DNA of 64,000 bases, from contig CM045735.1 of assembly GCA_024760905.1 (NCBI GenBank), forward strand, positions 33,133,749-33,197,748, given 5' to 3'. Under the pieces are notes generated by a model that worked only from the letters and a program-made list of their open reading frames with translations, did no database searches and was not told where the DNA came from. Source of the DNA: Plotosus lineatus (Eukaryota > Chordata > Actinopteri > Siluriformes > Plotosidae). Both the position numbers and the translations under genes were made by a program. Positions 44,741 through 55,439 of the stretch are shown here, piece after piece. How positions within the stretch are numbered: the stretch's first letter is position 1; each line of letters opens with the position of its first letter.

Positions 44741-45715
44741 ATGGACCCAGCGGAGACCACGCAGCTTCGGCAGGCATCATCCGACCAGAGCGCCCTGCGA
44801 GGACGACACGACTCCACCTTGCATCAGATGATGGACAATCTCCAGCGCATAACCACCAGCTTGGCGCAGCTCGGCGGAAGGATGGACGCCGTTGCCACTC
44901 ACCGCACTGCCGCAACCCTGCCCCCTCACCCTTCACGTTCTGCTTCGGCAGCAGCGCCAGCGCCAGTGATACTCCCCGCGCATCGAGAACCATTCATCCC
45001 CACACCAGCCAGGTATTCGGGCGAGATCGGCTCCTGCGCAAAATTCCTTCACCAGTGCTCGCTCTTCTTCAGCCAGCAGCCGCTCACCGCGTTCATCATG
45101 AGATTGCTCACGGAGCAAGCCTCGTCCTGGGCGCTGGCGGTTGCTACCCATACCCCGGAATTATGCTCCCAGGTAGATCAGTTCATGCAAGAAATGAAGG
45201 TGTTTGATCGTCCGGCGAAAGGGGAGGAGGCTGGTGTCCAGCTCCTACGTATCCGGCAAGGCTCACAGTCGGTTGCGGAGTACGCCATCCGATTCCGGAT
45301 TCTCGCCATCGAAAGCGGCTGGAACGACCCCGCGCTTCGGGGGGCCTTCCTGCAGGGGCTCAATGAACGGCTGAAAGACAAGCTCGTGGCCTGAGATGAG
45401 ACGACTACGCTGGAGGAGTTAATTGCCTTGTCCACCAGACTGGACAACCGGCTGAGAGACAGGGATAGATCCCGGAAGGAGGCCCCACCTCGAACTCACT
45501 TGCCATATCCCCCTCTGAGGGAGGATGACGGCCAAGAACCCATGCAGGTGAACAGCACCAGACTGACGGCTGAAGAGAGGCACCGGCGGCTGGCCGACGG
45601 TCTCTGCATCTACTGCGCCGAGAAAGGGCCATTATCTCGCCCAGTGCCCCGCGCGGCAAAGCCCAACGGCGACGAGAAGACCTCCACGACACCCGAAAAG
45701 CGCCTGCAAGTTCAA
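44741..45715 (+). pseudogene. chromovirus gag (inactive)
   Basis: Start at the ATG directly after the primer site (MDPAETTQLRQASSDQSALR). A capsid-like region follows with FIPTPARYSGE and the FLHQCSLFFSQQP block. A TGA at 45392-45394 interrupts the frame, which continues unbroken with ELIALSTRLDNRLRDRDRSR. The CCHC zinc knuckle is seen only partly in frame (CIYCAEKG) because one extra G at about 45627 shifts its second half into the +1 frame. The product would package the RNA; this copy cannot. Confidence 0.88.
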
Positions 45716-45980
45716 GGTACGCTACACTCTGCACAACACTCTCGTCCTGTAGACGTATTTATTCACTCAGGCGCTGACGCTAACTTTATCGATCCGGGGA
45801 TGGTTGAGCTCCACGATCTACTCATGTACGAACTCGAGACCCCCAAAGAGGTGGTGGTCATAGATGGCCGACGCATCATTGCGTCACGCACAAGACAAAG
45901 CCAGTGAAGCTCACTTTGTCAGGTAACCACCAAGAATATTTGGAACTGTTTGTTCTCCCTGCCTCTCTCTCTCTCCCCTA
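45716..45980 (+). pseudogene. chromovirus protease (active site altered)
   Basis: The aspartic-protease segment reads VDVFIHSGADANFID. The catalytic position of the family's DSGA motif is His here (codon CAC, one change from GAC). Then VVVIDGRRI, a TGA at 45905-45907 and a frameshift in a CT-rich run (about 45960-45975) before the LGWPWL segment that joins to RT. The protease would normally cut Gag-Pol. Confidence 0.8.
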
Positions 45981-47530
45981 GTGTTGGGGTGGCCATGGTT
46001 GCAGTCTCACAATCCTCACATTGACTGGCGCACCCTCACCATACGCGGCTGGAGCGACTACTGTCTGCAACACTGCCTAATGGCGGCCGTGCCCTCCCAA
46101 GCGTCACGAACCCCAGTCGACCTGGAGAATCTGGACTTAGCTGGCGTGCCCGAAGAATATCACGACCTGCAAGAGGTTTTCAGCAAGGACCAGGCTCGCT
46201 CCTTACCTCCTCATCGACCGTACAACTGCGCCATTGACCTACTCCCAGGTTCCACGCTCCCTTTCGAGTGACTATACAACCTCTCTAAGCCAGAGAAAGA
46301 CGCCATGGAGGCATACATCGAGTCGTTGGCTGCAGGTCTCATTCGGCCCTCATCTTCCCTGGTAGGGGCAGGATTCTTCTTCGTCGAAAAGAAAGACAAG
46401 ACCCTGAGGCCTTGCATCAATTACACGGGCCTGAACCAGGTCACCATTAAAAACAAGTACCCTCTCCCCCTAATCGATTCAGCCTTCAACCCTCTCCACG
46501 ATGCTACCGTTTTGTCCAAGCTGGACCTGAGAAATGCCCACCACTTAGTCCGAATTCGGGAGGGGGACGGGTGGAAGACGGCTTTCAACAAGTCCCTGGG
46601 GTACTTCGAATACCTGGTCATGCCATTCGGACTAACCAATGTCCGGGCGGTTTTCCAAGCTCTGGTAAACGATGTGCTTAGGGCCATGCTGAACCGCTTT
46701 GTATTCGTATACCTGGATGACATTCTGATCTTCTCAAGAGACCAAGACGAACATCTCCGCCATGTGAGAATGGTACTAAAGAGGCTCCTGGAGAACAGAT
46801 TGTACGTGAAAGCAGAAAAATGCGAGTTCCATGTCCCCTCAGTCTCATTCCTGGGGTTCATCGTGGAGAAGGGGCAGATAGGACCTGATCCGGCGAAGGT
46901 GAAGGCAGTGGTGGAGTGGCTGACTCCAAGGACGTGGAAACAGCTGCAGAGGTTCCTGGGGCTCGCGAACTTCTATCGCCGGTTCGTGCGGGACTACAGC
47001 CGCCTGGCAGCCCCCCTCACACGGTTGACATCACCCAAGACCCCATTCCAGTGGTTCCCAAGTGCCCAGGCGGCATTTGACAGGCTGAAGGCGAAATTCA
47101 TCCACGCGCCCGTACTGATCCACCCGGACCCCTCGCTGCAGTTTGTGGTGGAAGTCGACACCTCGGACCCAGGGGTGGGGGCGGTCCTCTCCCAATGGTC
47201 TCCCACAGACCAGAAGCTCCACCCATGCGCCTTCTTCTCCCGTCGCTTGTCCCCGGCGGAACAGAATTATGATGGTGGGAATCCCGAGCTGCTGGCGGTG
47301 GTCTTGGCGCTCCAGGAGTGGAGACACTGGCTGGAAGGGGCAGCTCACCCCTTCGTGGTCTGGACCGACCATAAAAACCTGTCCTACCTCCGTACGGCCA
47401 AGAGGTTGAACTCCCATCAGGCACGATGTTCACTCTACTTGGGGAGGTTCAAGTTCACCCTGACATACCGAACAGACTCCCGGAATACAAAACCAGATGC
47501 TCTCTCCAGACAATTCTCCTCGGGTGAAGA
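45981..47530 (+). pseudogene. chromovirus reverse transcriptase and RNase H
   Basis: The frame is interrupted only by TGA at 46269-46271, then open for 477 codons to 47738. RT blocks: [44 protein letters not shown] and the catalytic [10 protein letters not shown] (intact), followed by [13 protein letters not shown] and [16 protein letters not shown]. RNase H follows: [33 protein letters not shown] and [10 protein letters not shown]. Catalytic residues of RT look intact. This is the best-preserved part of the element. Confidence 0.93.
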
Positions 47531-47669
47531 CTCTACCATGGAGACCATCTTGCCCTCCTCCTGTATACTCGGAGCAGCCCAATGGAAGGTAGAACGACTA
47601 GTTCGGGACGCCCATCAGGGGCAACCAGAGCCCATCCGGTGCCCCCAAGGTCAACTATATGTTCCCCCG

Positions 47670-48360
47670 CCAGCCAGAACCCCAGCACTCCAGTGGGCTC
47701 ACTCTTCAAAGTTAGCCTGCCACCCTGGAGCCCACTGAACTCTCTTCCTGCTCCGACAACGCTTCTGGTGGCCAACAATGGCAGCTGACACCAGGGAGTT
47801 TGTGGGAGCTTGCGCCACCTGTGCCCGGAGCAAGTCCTCCCATCGGGCACCCACGGGCCTCCTCCAACCCTTACCCGTTCCCCATTGCCCCTGGTGGCAC
47901 ATTTCGTCACCGGGTTACCCCCGTCCAAGGGCAAAACTGTTATCCTGACAGTAGTGGACCAGTTCTCCAAGGCGGTCTATTTCGTTACCCTACCCAAACT
48001 CCCCTTGGCAATGGAAACAGCGAGTCTCCTAATCCAACACGTCTTTCGCCTCCATGGCATCCCCCAGGACATCATTTCAGACCGGGGCCCCCAGTTTGCA
48101 TCCAGAGTTTGGAAGGCGTTCTGCGACACCTTGGGAGTCTCCTGCAGCTTGACCTCAGGTTACCACCCTCAGTCGAACGGGCAGGCGGAATGCGTGAATC
48201 AAAGCCTCGGATTCTCCCTACGCTGCGTCGCCTCCCACCTCCCAGCCTCCTGGGCCACACACCTCCCATGGGTCGAATACGCACACAATTCGCTGATCTG
48301 CACCACCACCGGGATGTCCCCCTTCGTGGTGATTAATGGGTTCCAGCCCCGCTGTTTCCC
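47670..48360 (+). pseudogene. chromovirus integrase (inactive)
   Basis: An HHCC zinc finger is split by a TGA at 47736-47738: His residues in [11 protein letters not shown], Cys pair in CATCARSK. A short deletion at about 47900 shifts the frame. The core has Asp in [10 protein letters not shown], Asp in IISDRGPQF and Glu in PQSNGQAEC with 35 residues between the last two (D35E). A one-base loss at about 48352 shifts it again. It would insert the cDNA. Confidence 0.88.
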
Positions 48361-48990
48361 AGCCAGGAGGTCGAGGTGGCCGTCCCATCGGTCCAGGCAC
48401 AGTTCCACAGAGCACGCCGGGTCTGGAAAGAAGCACGGGCTGCCCTGGAACGAACAGTGGCCCGAAACCGGAGGATTGCCAATCGCCACCGAACCCCAGC
48501 ACCTCCCTACACGGTCAGACAACAAGTGTGGCTCTCCTCCCGGTACCTGCCCCTGCAAGTTGACTCCAAAAAACTATCTCCCCGATTCATTGGGCCTATG
48601 TAATTGAGAAAATTATAAACCCCAGCGCCGTCCAACTGAGACTCCCACCCTCACGCAAGGTACCCCCAGTTTTTCATGTTTCCCTAATTAAGCCCGTGGT
48701 AGAAAGTCCCCTCCATCCGCCCACCGGCCCCCCACCCCCTCCTCCCCGACTGATTGATGGACATTCCGCATACACAGTCAACCGTATCCTTGATGTACGC
48801 AGGAGGGGTCGAGGGTTTCAGTATTTAGTGGACTGGGAGGAGTGTGGTCCCAAAGAGCGTTCATGGATTCCCCACTCCCTAATCCTGGACCCGGACTTGT
48901 TAGACGAATTCTATCGCCAGTTCCTGGACAAGCCTGGTCGGGCGCCAGGTGACGCCCCTTGGGGGGGGGATACTGTTATGGTCTGTGTTG
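48361..48990 (+). pseudogene. integrase C-terminus with chromodomain
   Basis: [20 protein letters not shown] and [15 protein letters not shown] form the C-terminal core, with a frame change near 48600. Then [20 protein letters not shown] and [15 protein letters not shown] form a chromodomain, with aromatic residues in the expected places (Y, W, W). In chromoviruses it directs integration to particular chromatin. The frame runs about 10 residues into the 3' LTR. Confidence 0.85.
48961..48970 (+). other. polypurine tract
   Basis: GGGGGGGGGA, three bases before the 3' LTR; the expected primer for plus-strand DNA synthesis. Confidence 0.8.
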
Positions 48991-49328
48991 GCTGGCAGAA
49001 CTAACTCTTCCGTAATCATTGCAGGCGCTGGTGAGGGGTGTGGTGTTTGCCGGTAGGCGAGTCCGAGCTGAGTGCTCCTGGTCCCAATCTGAAAAAGCAG
49101 CCAGCTATAAATGGGCGTGGCGCGCTTCCCTCAGATGTCAGAAGATTGGTTTCCCCGTGACTCTGCTCCTCGGCTTTCTCTTTGACCCCTGGGTCTTGCT
49201 TCGTGCTCAACCAGTTCTCTTGAATTAGAATTCCAGTGATTGACAGTTCCTAGTGTTAAATAAATCGTTTGAACCTTCTTTTGGTCTCCTGCATCTCTGG
49301 GTCCGATGCATACACTCTAGGCATAACA
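48974..49328 (+). mobile_element. 3' LTR
   Basis: 355 bp, TGTTATGG...GCATAACA, homologous to 44388-44722. It carries the TATA box at about 49106-49112 and the sequence GTCAGAAGATT at 49137-49147. Confidence 0.92.
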
Positions 49329-49464
49329 ATATGAAAGCAAACAAAGAGCAGCATGTGGCTCGGAAGCCACAGGTTGGCCACCCTTGCCATAGACAATAAC
49401 CATTACATAAATAAAAATCAACATTTTGGTCACCATTTCAAAAAATGTAACATTTTGGTCAATA

Positions 49465-50235
49465 CAGTGGTTTCTTGACTTATGAATTTAATCCGTTCCA
49501 AGGGCAAGCTCGTAAGCCAAAAATTTCGTTCGACGAAACAATTATTCCCATCAGAAATAACAGAAAACCAATTAATCCGCTCCAACCCCTCCCAAACTCA
49601 TATAACCTGCCACAAACACATATTTGACCTAATATATTAATGATAAACATGTAAAAACAATAAATATTTCATAATACATGTACTTTAACATTAATAATAA
49701 TTCAAAATAAATAATAATGAAACAAGAATAAATAATAAGTCAACTAACCCTTCCGATCATTGGCTGCGGCCAAGATGTCACGTGGGCAGGCAGGAGTTGG
49801 TGTGTAACAGAGGAGGAGGAGGAGAATTTTGTGCGTGTGCACGTTATGAATGCCAACGAGGAAAGGCTCGTGGTGAGCTCCCACAAAGCCAGTGCTTCTC
49901 AAACAGTGGAGCGTGCCGGTGTGATGCCAGAGGGGCATGTATGACCCTGGGAAACATGCTTTTTTGCCATACTGTATTAGAATTACATGTAATTGTACAT
50001 CCACTACAGTAATTGGCAGTACTCTCATTGTCCAGCTATGGTGTAGGGGAAAAAGCACCGAGCAAACTATATGAAGTGCAGTAAACACTATTTAAAGTCA
50101 CGTGTAGGGCACTGGAGAGGGCGTGAATTTTTTTTTTCTTCCTAGAGGGGGCGTCACAAAAAATAATTGGGAAGCACTGCACAAGGCATTCTCGGAGCAC
50201 ACGCAGAAGAATACAAGGCTAATTGGTCTGGAAAA
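49465..50235. mobile_element. TA-target composite repeat, copy 2, with embedded hAT MITE
   Basis: TA + 'cagtggtttcttgacttatg' begins the element. From 49686 it is collinear with 20505-21050. The embedded MITE at 49890-50179 is complete here. Confidence 0.65.
49890..50179. mobile_element. hAT MITE, complete
   Basis: Ends 'cagtgcttctcaaac' and 'aattgggaagcactg' (terminal inverted repeat CAGTGCTTC-CAA). 8-bp target duplication CACAAAGC (49882-49889) and CACAAGGC (50180-50187), 7 of 8. 290 bp, no coding capacity. Confidence 0.85.
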
Positions 50236-50289
50236 GAAAAAAACCTCAATGCTAGCCACACCCCGGCTAACAATAAGCCCAGGTGGCGT

Positions 50290-50480
50290 TCTCAGAGTCC
50301 CCGGGCTTGGTTAGCACTTCCGGTCATACTGCTGGAAAATGTTCAGTCCGTGCGAAACAAGATGGATGAGCTTCATGCTCAGATTGCAGTGCAGAGGGAT
50401 CTAAAGGACTGCTCCATTCTGTGTTTCTGTGAAACATGGCTTGAAGAGAGCACAACCAACGAGGCAATTGCACCAGCCGG
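50290..50480 (+). pseudogene. LINE endonuclease fragment
   Basis: The frame reads LLENVQSVRNKMDELHAQIA, then DCSILCFCETWLEESTTNEA and APAGYTAF. This is the N-terminal part of an AP endonuclease of a CR1/L2/Rex1-type LINE, with the catalytic Glu in ETWL. It is truncated on both sides. Confidence 0.7.
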
Positions 50481-50589
50481 CTACACGGCCTTTATCCCCT
50501 GCGATCCCAAGCGCCAGAGTCGTCGTTCGGCCCTTTCCCGCCTGGTTGTTAGCCGGGGTGCAGCTAGCATTGAGCTACCATAGCATATG

Positions 50590-50990
50590 AGCTCACGATA
50601 GGAGTTGTTACATGCTTAGTTGCCTGAAGCTGAAGCTGCTCATAGCTGTAGTAGGGTCGACCGGTCATAGACGAGCATAGTGCAAAACATGAACAAACAA
50701 ATAAAACAAATTAAAACGAACAAAGAAACAATTTGACTCTGAGAACTCCACGACGTCACCCTCTAGGCAGTGCCATCTTGGAGACGTCACTCCAAGATGT
50801 CACTCCAAGTTCAGTGTAAAAGGACATGAAGCATAATAAAGTTTATCCTTTTGGTATCATTTGTTAAACATACAACAGAACATAAAATCTCACACACAAA
50901 CATTCTAAACATTCACTAAGGTACTGTACTGGAATAATACTTGAAAAAGACTTTAATACTAGTGCTTTACAACAGTATATGCTGTATCAT
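50590..50990. other. unassigned DNA
   Basis: It contains a short local duplication ('gtcactccaagatgtcactccaag') at about 50783-50812. Nothing else recognised. Confidence 0.35.
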
Positions 50991-50994
50991 GGTT

Positions 50995-51239
50995 ATATTT
51001 TATCATCAATAAATATAACAGTAAAATTTGAAAAGATTTTCTGAACCATTACTCCATTTTACTACATTAATACTGTATCAATGAGTAAGACTGTCCAAAG
51101 AATGTGTTTAAGAAGCATATTTTAGTGCCTCATTTGCGCATGTAATATGATACATGGGGTTTTACTTCTGGGTACAGAACTCGTGGATTATCTTCGAAAG
51201 GGGCCGGAACCGAACCCCGCGAATATCGAGGGCCTACTG
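50995..51239. repeat. half of the GGCCCTCGATATTCG MITE (reversed)
   Basis: It ends 'gaatatcgagggcctactg' followed by TA (51240-51241). The interior matches 6392-6592 and the reverse of 35200-35357. Confidence 0.65.
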
Positions 51240-51263
51240 TATAACGGCAGGTGATACAAAATA

Positions 51264-52340
51264 CAGGGATCCCTTGCTACTTCGCACTTCAATTAATGCG
51301 ACTTCAGTGCATCTCGGTTTTTAAAAAAATAAATAAATATTCATCAAAGTAAAAAATAAGGACATTAAGGAAAAATAGGGGGGAAAGTTAAGGAAAATGC
51401 CACAAAAACAAGGCTGATTATGCAAAAAAAAAAAACCTAAACAAACACAAAACAAAAAACAACCCAAAATCTCCCATCAAAACCATCCAGAGATACAAAC
51501 AGGGCGAGGTCAAAAGTGAAAGTGAAATGAAATTGAAGAACAAATAGAAATAGAAATTGAATAAAATCTATAGAAAGATATATCATAAATATAAGTATTA
51601 AACATAATTAAATTATTCTGAGGTACACTTAATACTAGGCTCCGGCAGAGGGGGGCGTGGCTGACACGGTCCAGGAAGAGAAGCAGAACGATACATTTTT
51701 GAGCTCCTTCCAAAACCTCCGAAGAAGAAACAAATTGACTCCAGTATTATAATGAACTGGATTACAGTGAAACTCTCTGTAAATCTGATCAGTTCAGCTG
51801 TGCTGCGCTTGAGAGGAACCAGGAGTTTAAACACGGGATATAATGATATTGATAATGTGATGATTATGGAGAGAGAGAAAGAGAGAGAGAGAGCGAGAGA
51901 GATTGTATACAGTACAAACTCGTATAGGTTACTTATACAAGGTTTAAACATACATTCCCCTCTAAAGAATGCCCTGTAAAGACATACAAACAAATTCATC
52001 TAACCGGCCGTCCGGAACCTAACTCGTGTGTAAGATGGGGAGCGTCTGTACTTACGTTGTTGCATCTGTGTGTGCACACGCATCTGCGTGTATGCGTGTC
52101 CTCTTCTTCTCATGCAGTTCCATCTGTATGTGTGTGTATTTATATTTTATTTACATCTTATGTTATTTTTTAATGTTTAATTGTTATTATGAGCATTTAT
52201 CGCATTGAATGTGTATTTATTCATATTATATACACATATACATGTACGTATACGTTGGGGGGGGTCGTCCTATTTCGCGGATTTCAATGGTCACGTGGGG
52301 ATCTCAGTCCCAATTAACCACGGAAGGTGGGGGATCCCTG
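51264..52340. mobile_element. composite pogo/Tigger-like MITE, copy C
   Basis: TA + 'cagggatcccttgctacttc' at the left, 'gggggatccctg' at the right. It contains the inner unit (about 51485-52052) and a (GA)n-rich stretch at 51870-51902. Best complete copy of the composite. Confidence 0.75.
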
Positions 52341-52344
52341 TGTT

Positions 52345-53195
52345 TGTATGACTGAACTATGCTAGCGTGCGAAGGTATTATATGTACCCTCTGCTTCAAG
52401 AATAAAATTCCACTACATGATCTCGCACAATAAGACAGAATTGCCTTATTAACAAGTTATACGTGTACATTTTTAAAGACATGCTTTTCATGGTGTTCTT
52501 TTTATTAAATGTAATGAGATGCTCAGGTGCTTTAATTGTAAAAACATAACATAATGTCTTTATTGTATGGTAAACTACTGTACACTAATTAGGCATGTTC
52601 TTGTGACTTCACGTGCCGATTTGTCCTCATCTTATAGATTGTTGTTTCCTGTGGAGAATCAGCATGGCAGAAGAATTATAGCTTGAGAATCAGGCTGATA
52701 TTAATTAGTGTGATGTAGATCAGTGTCCTATGTACTTTGTCTGCTCTTGTTCTGTGTTAGGTGATGAAAAAAATGCATAGAGCTGTTGAAAATGTACTAA
52801 TCTGTAATCGCATGATATGAATACTCATGCCATTTCATGCCCTAAAACCCTACAAGTCCGTCACCTAGATAAATATAATGATAATATTTTGTGATTTTTC
52901 AGACAGAGTAGAAAAAATCCTTAAATTAAGACAAACAAAGCAAAAATAAAACACTGGGATGTTATGGATCAAATGCTATTTTATAAGCTTTGAAATAAAG
53001 AGGGTGGGGCCATAACATTAAATTAAACCAAATCTGTAGTGATTCATTTTATTAAAAAAAAAACAAATCAGAAGGACCATGCAGCAAACCTTTCAATACT
53101 AAACTCTTATTAAATGTTTAGGCCAGTGCTTGGCTTATTCTGGACCCCATAGTACATTGATGCATTTGTCTATTATAATTATGATGATAGAGATG
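52345..53195. other. unassigned AT-rich DNA
   Basis: No feature recognised. Confidence 0.35.
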
Positions 53196-53202
53196 ATGAT
53201 GA

Positions 53203-53540
53203 TCATTCATTCGTTTTCTGAACTGCTTAATCCTAATCAGGGTCAAGGGGAGCATGTCGCCTATCTCATCCAACTCCAGTCGAAAGCAGAGTACACCCTT
53301 GACAGCACGCCATACCATTGCAACGCAGAAACATGCTGACGGCTATGGTAGCGACTCTTGATGAAAGTCAACAATGGTTCTTTTACAGCCTCCCACAGTA
53401 AACAGTGAGAGAAATGGCCGGCCTTTGATAACTCAGTTAGCTGCACTGGGGGGACAGCTCTGACAACCGATGACAGTGGGGCTTGAACCCCGATCTTGTG
53501 AGCAGTAATCCAGCACCTTACCACAAGCTCATCACTGCCC
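53203..53540 (-). repeat. chimeric SINE (minus), diverged
   Basis: 'cattcgttttctgaactgct' plus 'taatcctaatcagggtcaag' at the left and a degraded tRNA head at the right. Same layout as 24662-25018. Confidence 0.65.
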
Positions 53541-53591
53541 TCACTATTATTCTAGTTTATTATCAGCTATTTTCCAGGAGACTAACAACAA

Positions 53592-53800
53592 TGACTTACA
53601 AAAGTATTCACCCCCATGGCATTTTTCCTATTTTGAACAAAGCTAGAGAAGTTTCCCTTTGAAGAATGAACAAAAATCCAGGTGGCTAAATGTGCCAGCC
53701 TCAGAAAAACATACTGGAAGAGCCTTGCAGTTTCTGAGATGTAATTTCTGCAAGGGTGGTTATGGGATCTTAGTCATACAACTCCAACGGGGCTATTTAT
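53592..53800 (+). mobile_element. Tc1-like relic, internally deleted
   Basis: It starts 'acaaaagtattcacccccat' (terminal-repeat type of another Tc1 family, from memory). It jumps at about 53640 to the transposase C-terminus: 'gtggctaaatgtgccagcct' to 'ctgcaagggtggttat', corresponding to the last ~35 codons with frameshifts. Confidence 0.5.
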
Positions 53801-53867
53801 TTGTTTATTTATTTTTGTACTGTTTCTTGATTCTCAATAACAAGTATTTTGCATCTTCAAGGTTGTC

Positions 53868-53868
<1 letters not shown>

Positions 53869-53919
<51 letters not shown>
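53869..53919. repeat. (TG)n microsatellite
   Basis: About 24 TG units. Confidence 0.95.
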
Positions 53920-53924
<5 letters not shown>

Positions 53925-53925
<1 letters not shown>

Positions 53926-54910
53926 CTTACAAGATACCCTGACATGGACTGGAAGTACAGACAGAAACTGAGGAATGAAAAGGGGTGATTTTTACATAAA
54001 TATTTAAAACTTATCTTCATCCTCTATTACAATTTCCGATCATTATCTCGCTTTAATGAAACCAAACTAATGGTCATGAACTTCATCCAGTGCTCACGGA
54101 CTGCGCTTAGTGGCGCGTGGGAAGGAGGGAGGGGGCTGTTATGACTCACTACTACCGATGTCCGTCACGATTCACTTTACTGAGTCGATTCTATCGGATC
54201 AAATTTATTTCAATGACTCGGTCTGTACGATTCACTACCCACAACGAACAAACTGGCATGCCTGCTGCCTCATAACCTCTTTGATGGAGGGAATATCACA
54301 GAAACAAAGTAATAACAAATTATAAAAGTAATAACACAGTTACAATATGTTGCAGAGAGTATCATTCGTATCAAAAGATAATTGTTCGATAAAAACAAGA
54401 GTAGCATCCTTTCAGCCTTCAACTGCCCTCGGAGGCCTTTCCAAGGTCACAACGCCAGCTACACACTCTTAGGTCGCATTTACTCAGGAAACAACGAGTG
54501 AACATACAAAGTCAAAGGTAGACGTTTTCTCAAGAAACGCAAAGTTTCACACAAGCAATTACCAATCAGAGCTGAAACATGTTTGACAAGATGATACAAA
54601 TGCGGCCAAACAGAATTTACCAAAAACTTATCTGATTTGCTTCCAAAGCAATTTCAAGTCCAGTTTAAAAACAAAGAGACCTTTAACACTCATCACTTTT
54701 CGTACGGTTTTACAGCAGGCTCATGCCTATTAGGGTTCTGCACATACAGGAACATTTGGGATTTCATTGGGTATTTCCCAGTGGACTGTGGGCAATGATT
54801 GCCCGGAGGTTTTTCCAGGTTTACATTGACCACAATTGACAGATTTTTTTTTCTTCTAAAATTTTTCCAGATCTAAAAAGTTATTGATTGCTGTTTGGGT
54901 TTCAAATAAT
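53925..54910. other. unassigned DNA
   Basis: 54150-54240 has repeated GATTC/GAGTC motifs ('cacgattcactttactgagt', 'gattctatcgg') that recur in spirit at 55810-55870 ('gaatcggttcg', 'gaaccgattt'). This may be a degraded pair of transposon ends, but I cannot align them reliably. Confidence 0.3.
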
Positions 54911-54916
54911 ACAGTA

Positions 54917-55434
54917 CAGTAGGCCCTCGATATTCGTGCGGGTTCGGTTCCGGCCCCTCCCGCGAATGAAGATAATCTGTGAGTCCTGTACCCGGAAGTA
55001 AAACCCCATGTCTCATATTAACATATCATGTCTCATATGTCACATATATGCGCGAATGAGCATACTACAGCTTTAAAACAGTTCAGATGATTATTCCTCT
55101 ACAGGCACTTCAGAGGGAACTGTCGTTTCTTCAGGAGAAAGTCTTATTTCTTCAGAAGAGACATCCAACGTCATTACCTTTTCTATGGCTTAGCCAGAGA
55201 AGACACACAGTGTTTGAGTGGCATCATAGAGCTTATCTGGTAATTAAAACACACTAAAAAAAACGCTCATTGACAACTTCTACACGAATGAGGAAAGTGG
55301 GGCGTTACATCATCTCAACCAATCAGCAGGAAGGAGGACAGCCATTGGTTCAAATTGAATGACATGACAGTTGCTCGTGACCTGTGAATATGCAAACCTT
55401 GAGTGCAAAACCGTGAATAGTCAAGGGCCTACTT
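54917..55434. mobile_element. TA-target MITE, GGCCCTCGATATTCG family, complete
   Basis: TA (54915-54916) + 'cagtaggccctcgatattcg' at the left; 'cgtgaatagtcaagggcctac' plus TT-TA at the right (55435-55436). 518 bp, non-coding. Partial copies at 6392, 35088 and 50995. Ends resemble pogo/Tigger-type MITEs. Confidence 0.75.
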
Positions 55435-55439
55435 TATAA

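Larger units (their letters stand above)
44388..49328 (+). mobile_element. Ty3/gypsy chromovirus (Tf1/sushi type), complete length, inactive
   Basis: LTR 44388-44722, interior, LTR 48974-49328, flanked by identical 5-bp target copies atatg (44383-44387 and 49329-49333). Gene order gag-protease-RT-RNase H-integrase-chromodomain is complete. By eye the LTRs differ at about 25 positions over roughly 320 aligned bases plus indels, so the insertion is old. Three in-frame TGA stops and at least four frameshifts inactivate it. The primer site and chromodomain place it with Tf1/sushi chromoviruses. Confidence 0.93.
43507..49386. mobile_element. hAT transposon hosting a chromovirus
   Basis: Left end 'caggagtggccaaccagtc' and right end 'aggttggccacccttg' form a hAT-type terminal inverted repeat. 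The 8-bp target duplication is CCACAGAC (43499-43506) and CCATAGAC (49387-49394), 7 of 8. Removing the LTR element (44388-49328 with one target copy) leaves about 0.94 kb, i.e. an internally deleted hAT with a transposase remnant. Confidence 0.82.

Noticed and set aside
44619..48607. Many antisense and alternate-frame open frames overlapping the chromovirus
   Set aside because: They mirror the GC-rich gag-pol reading frames; none has its own domains or start context.
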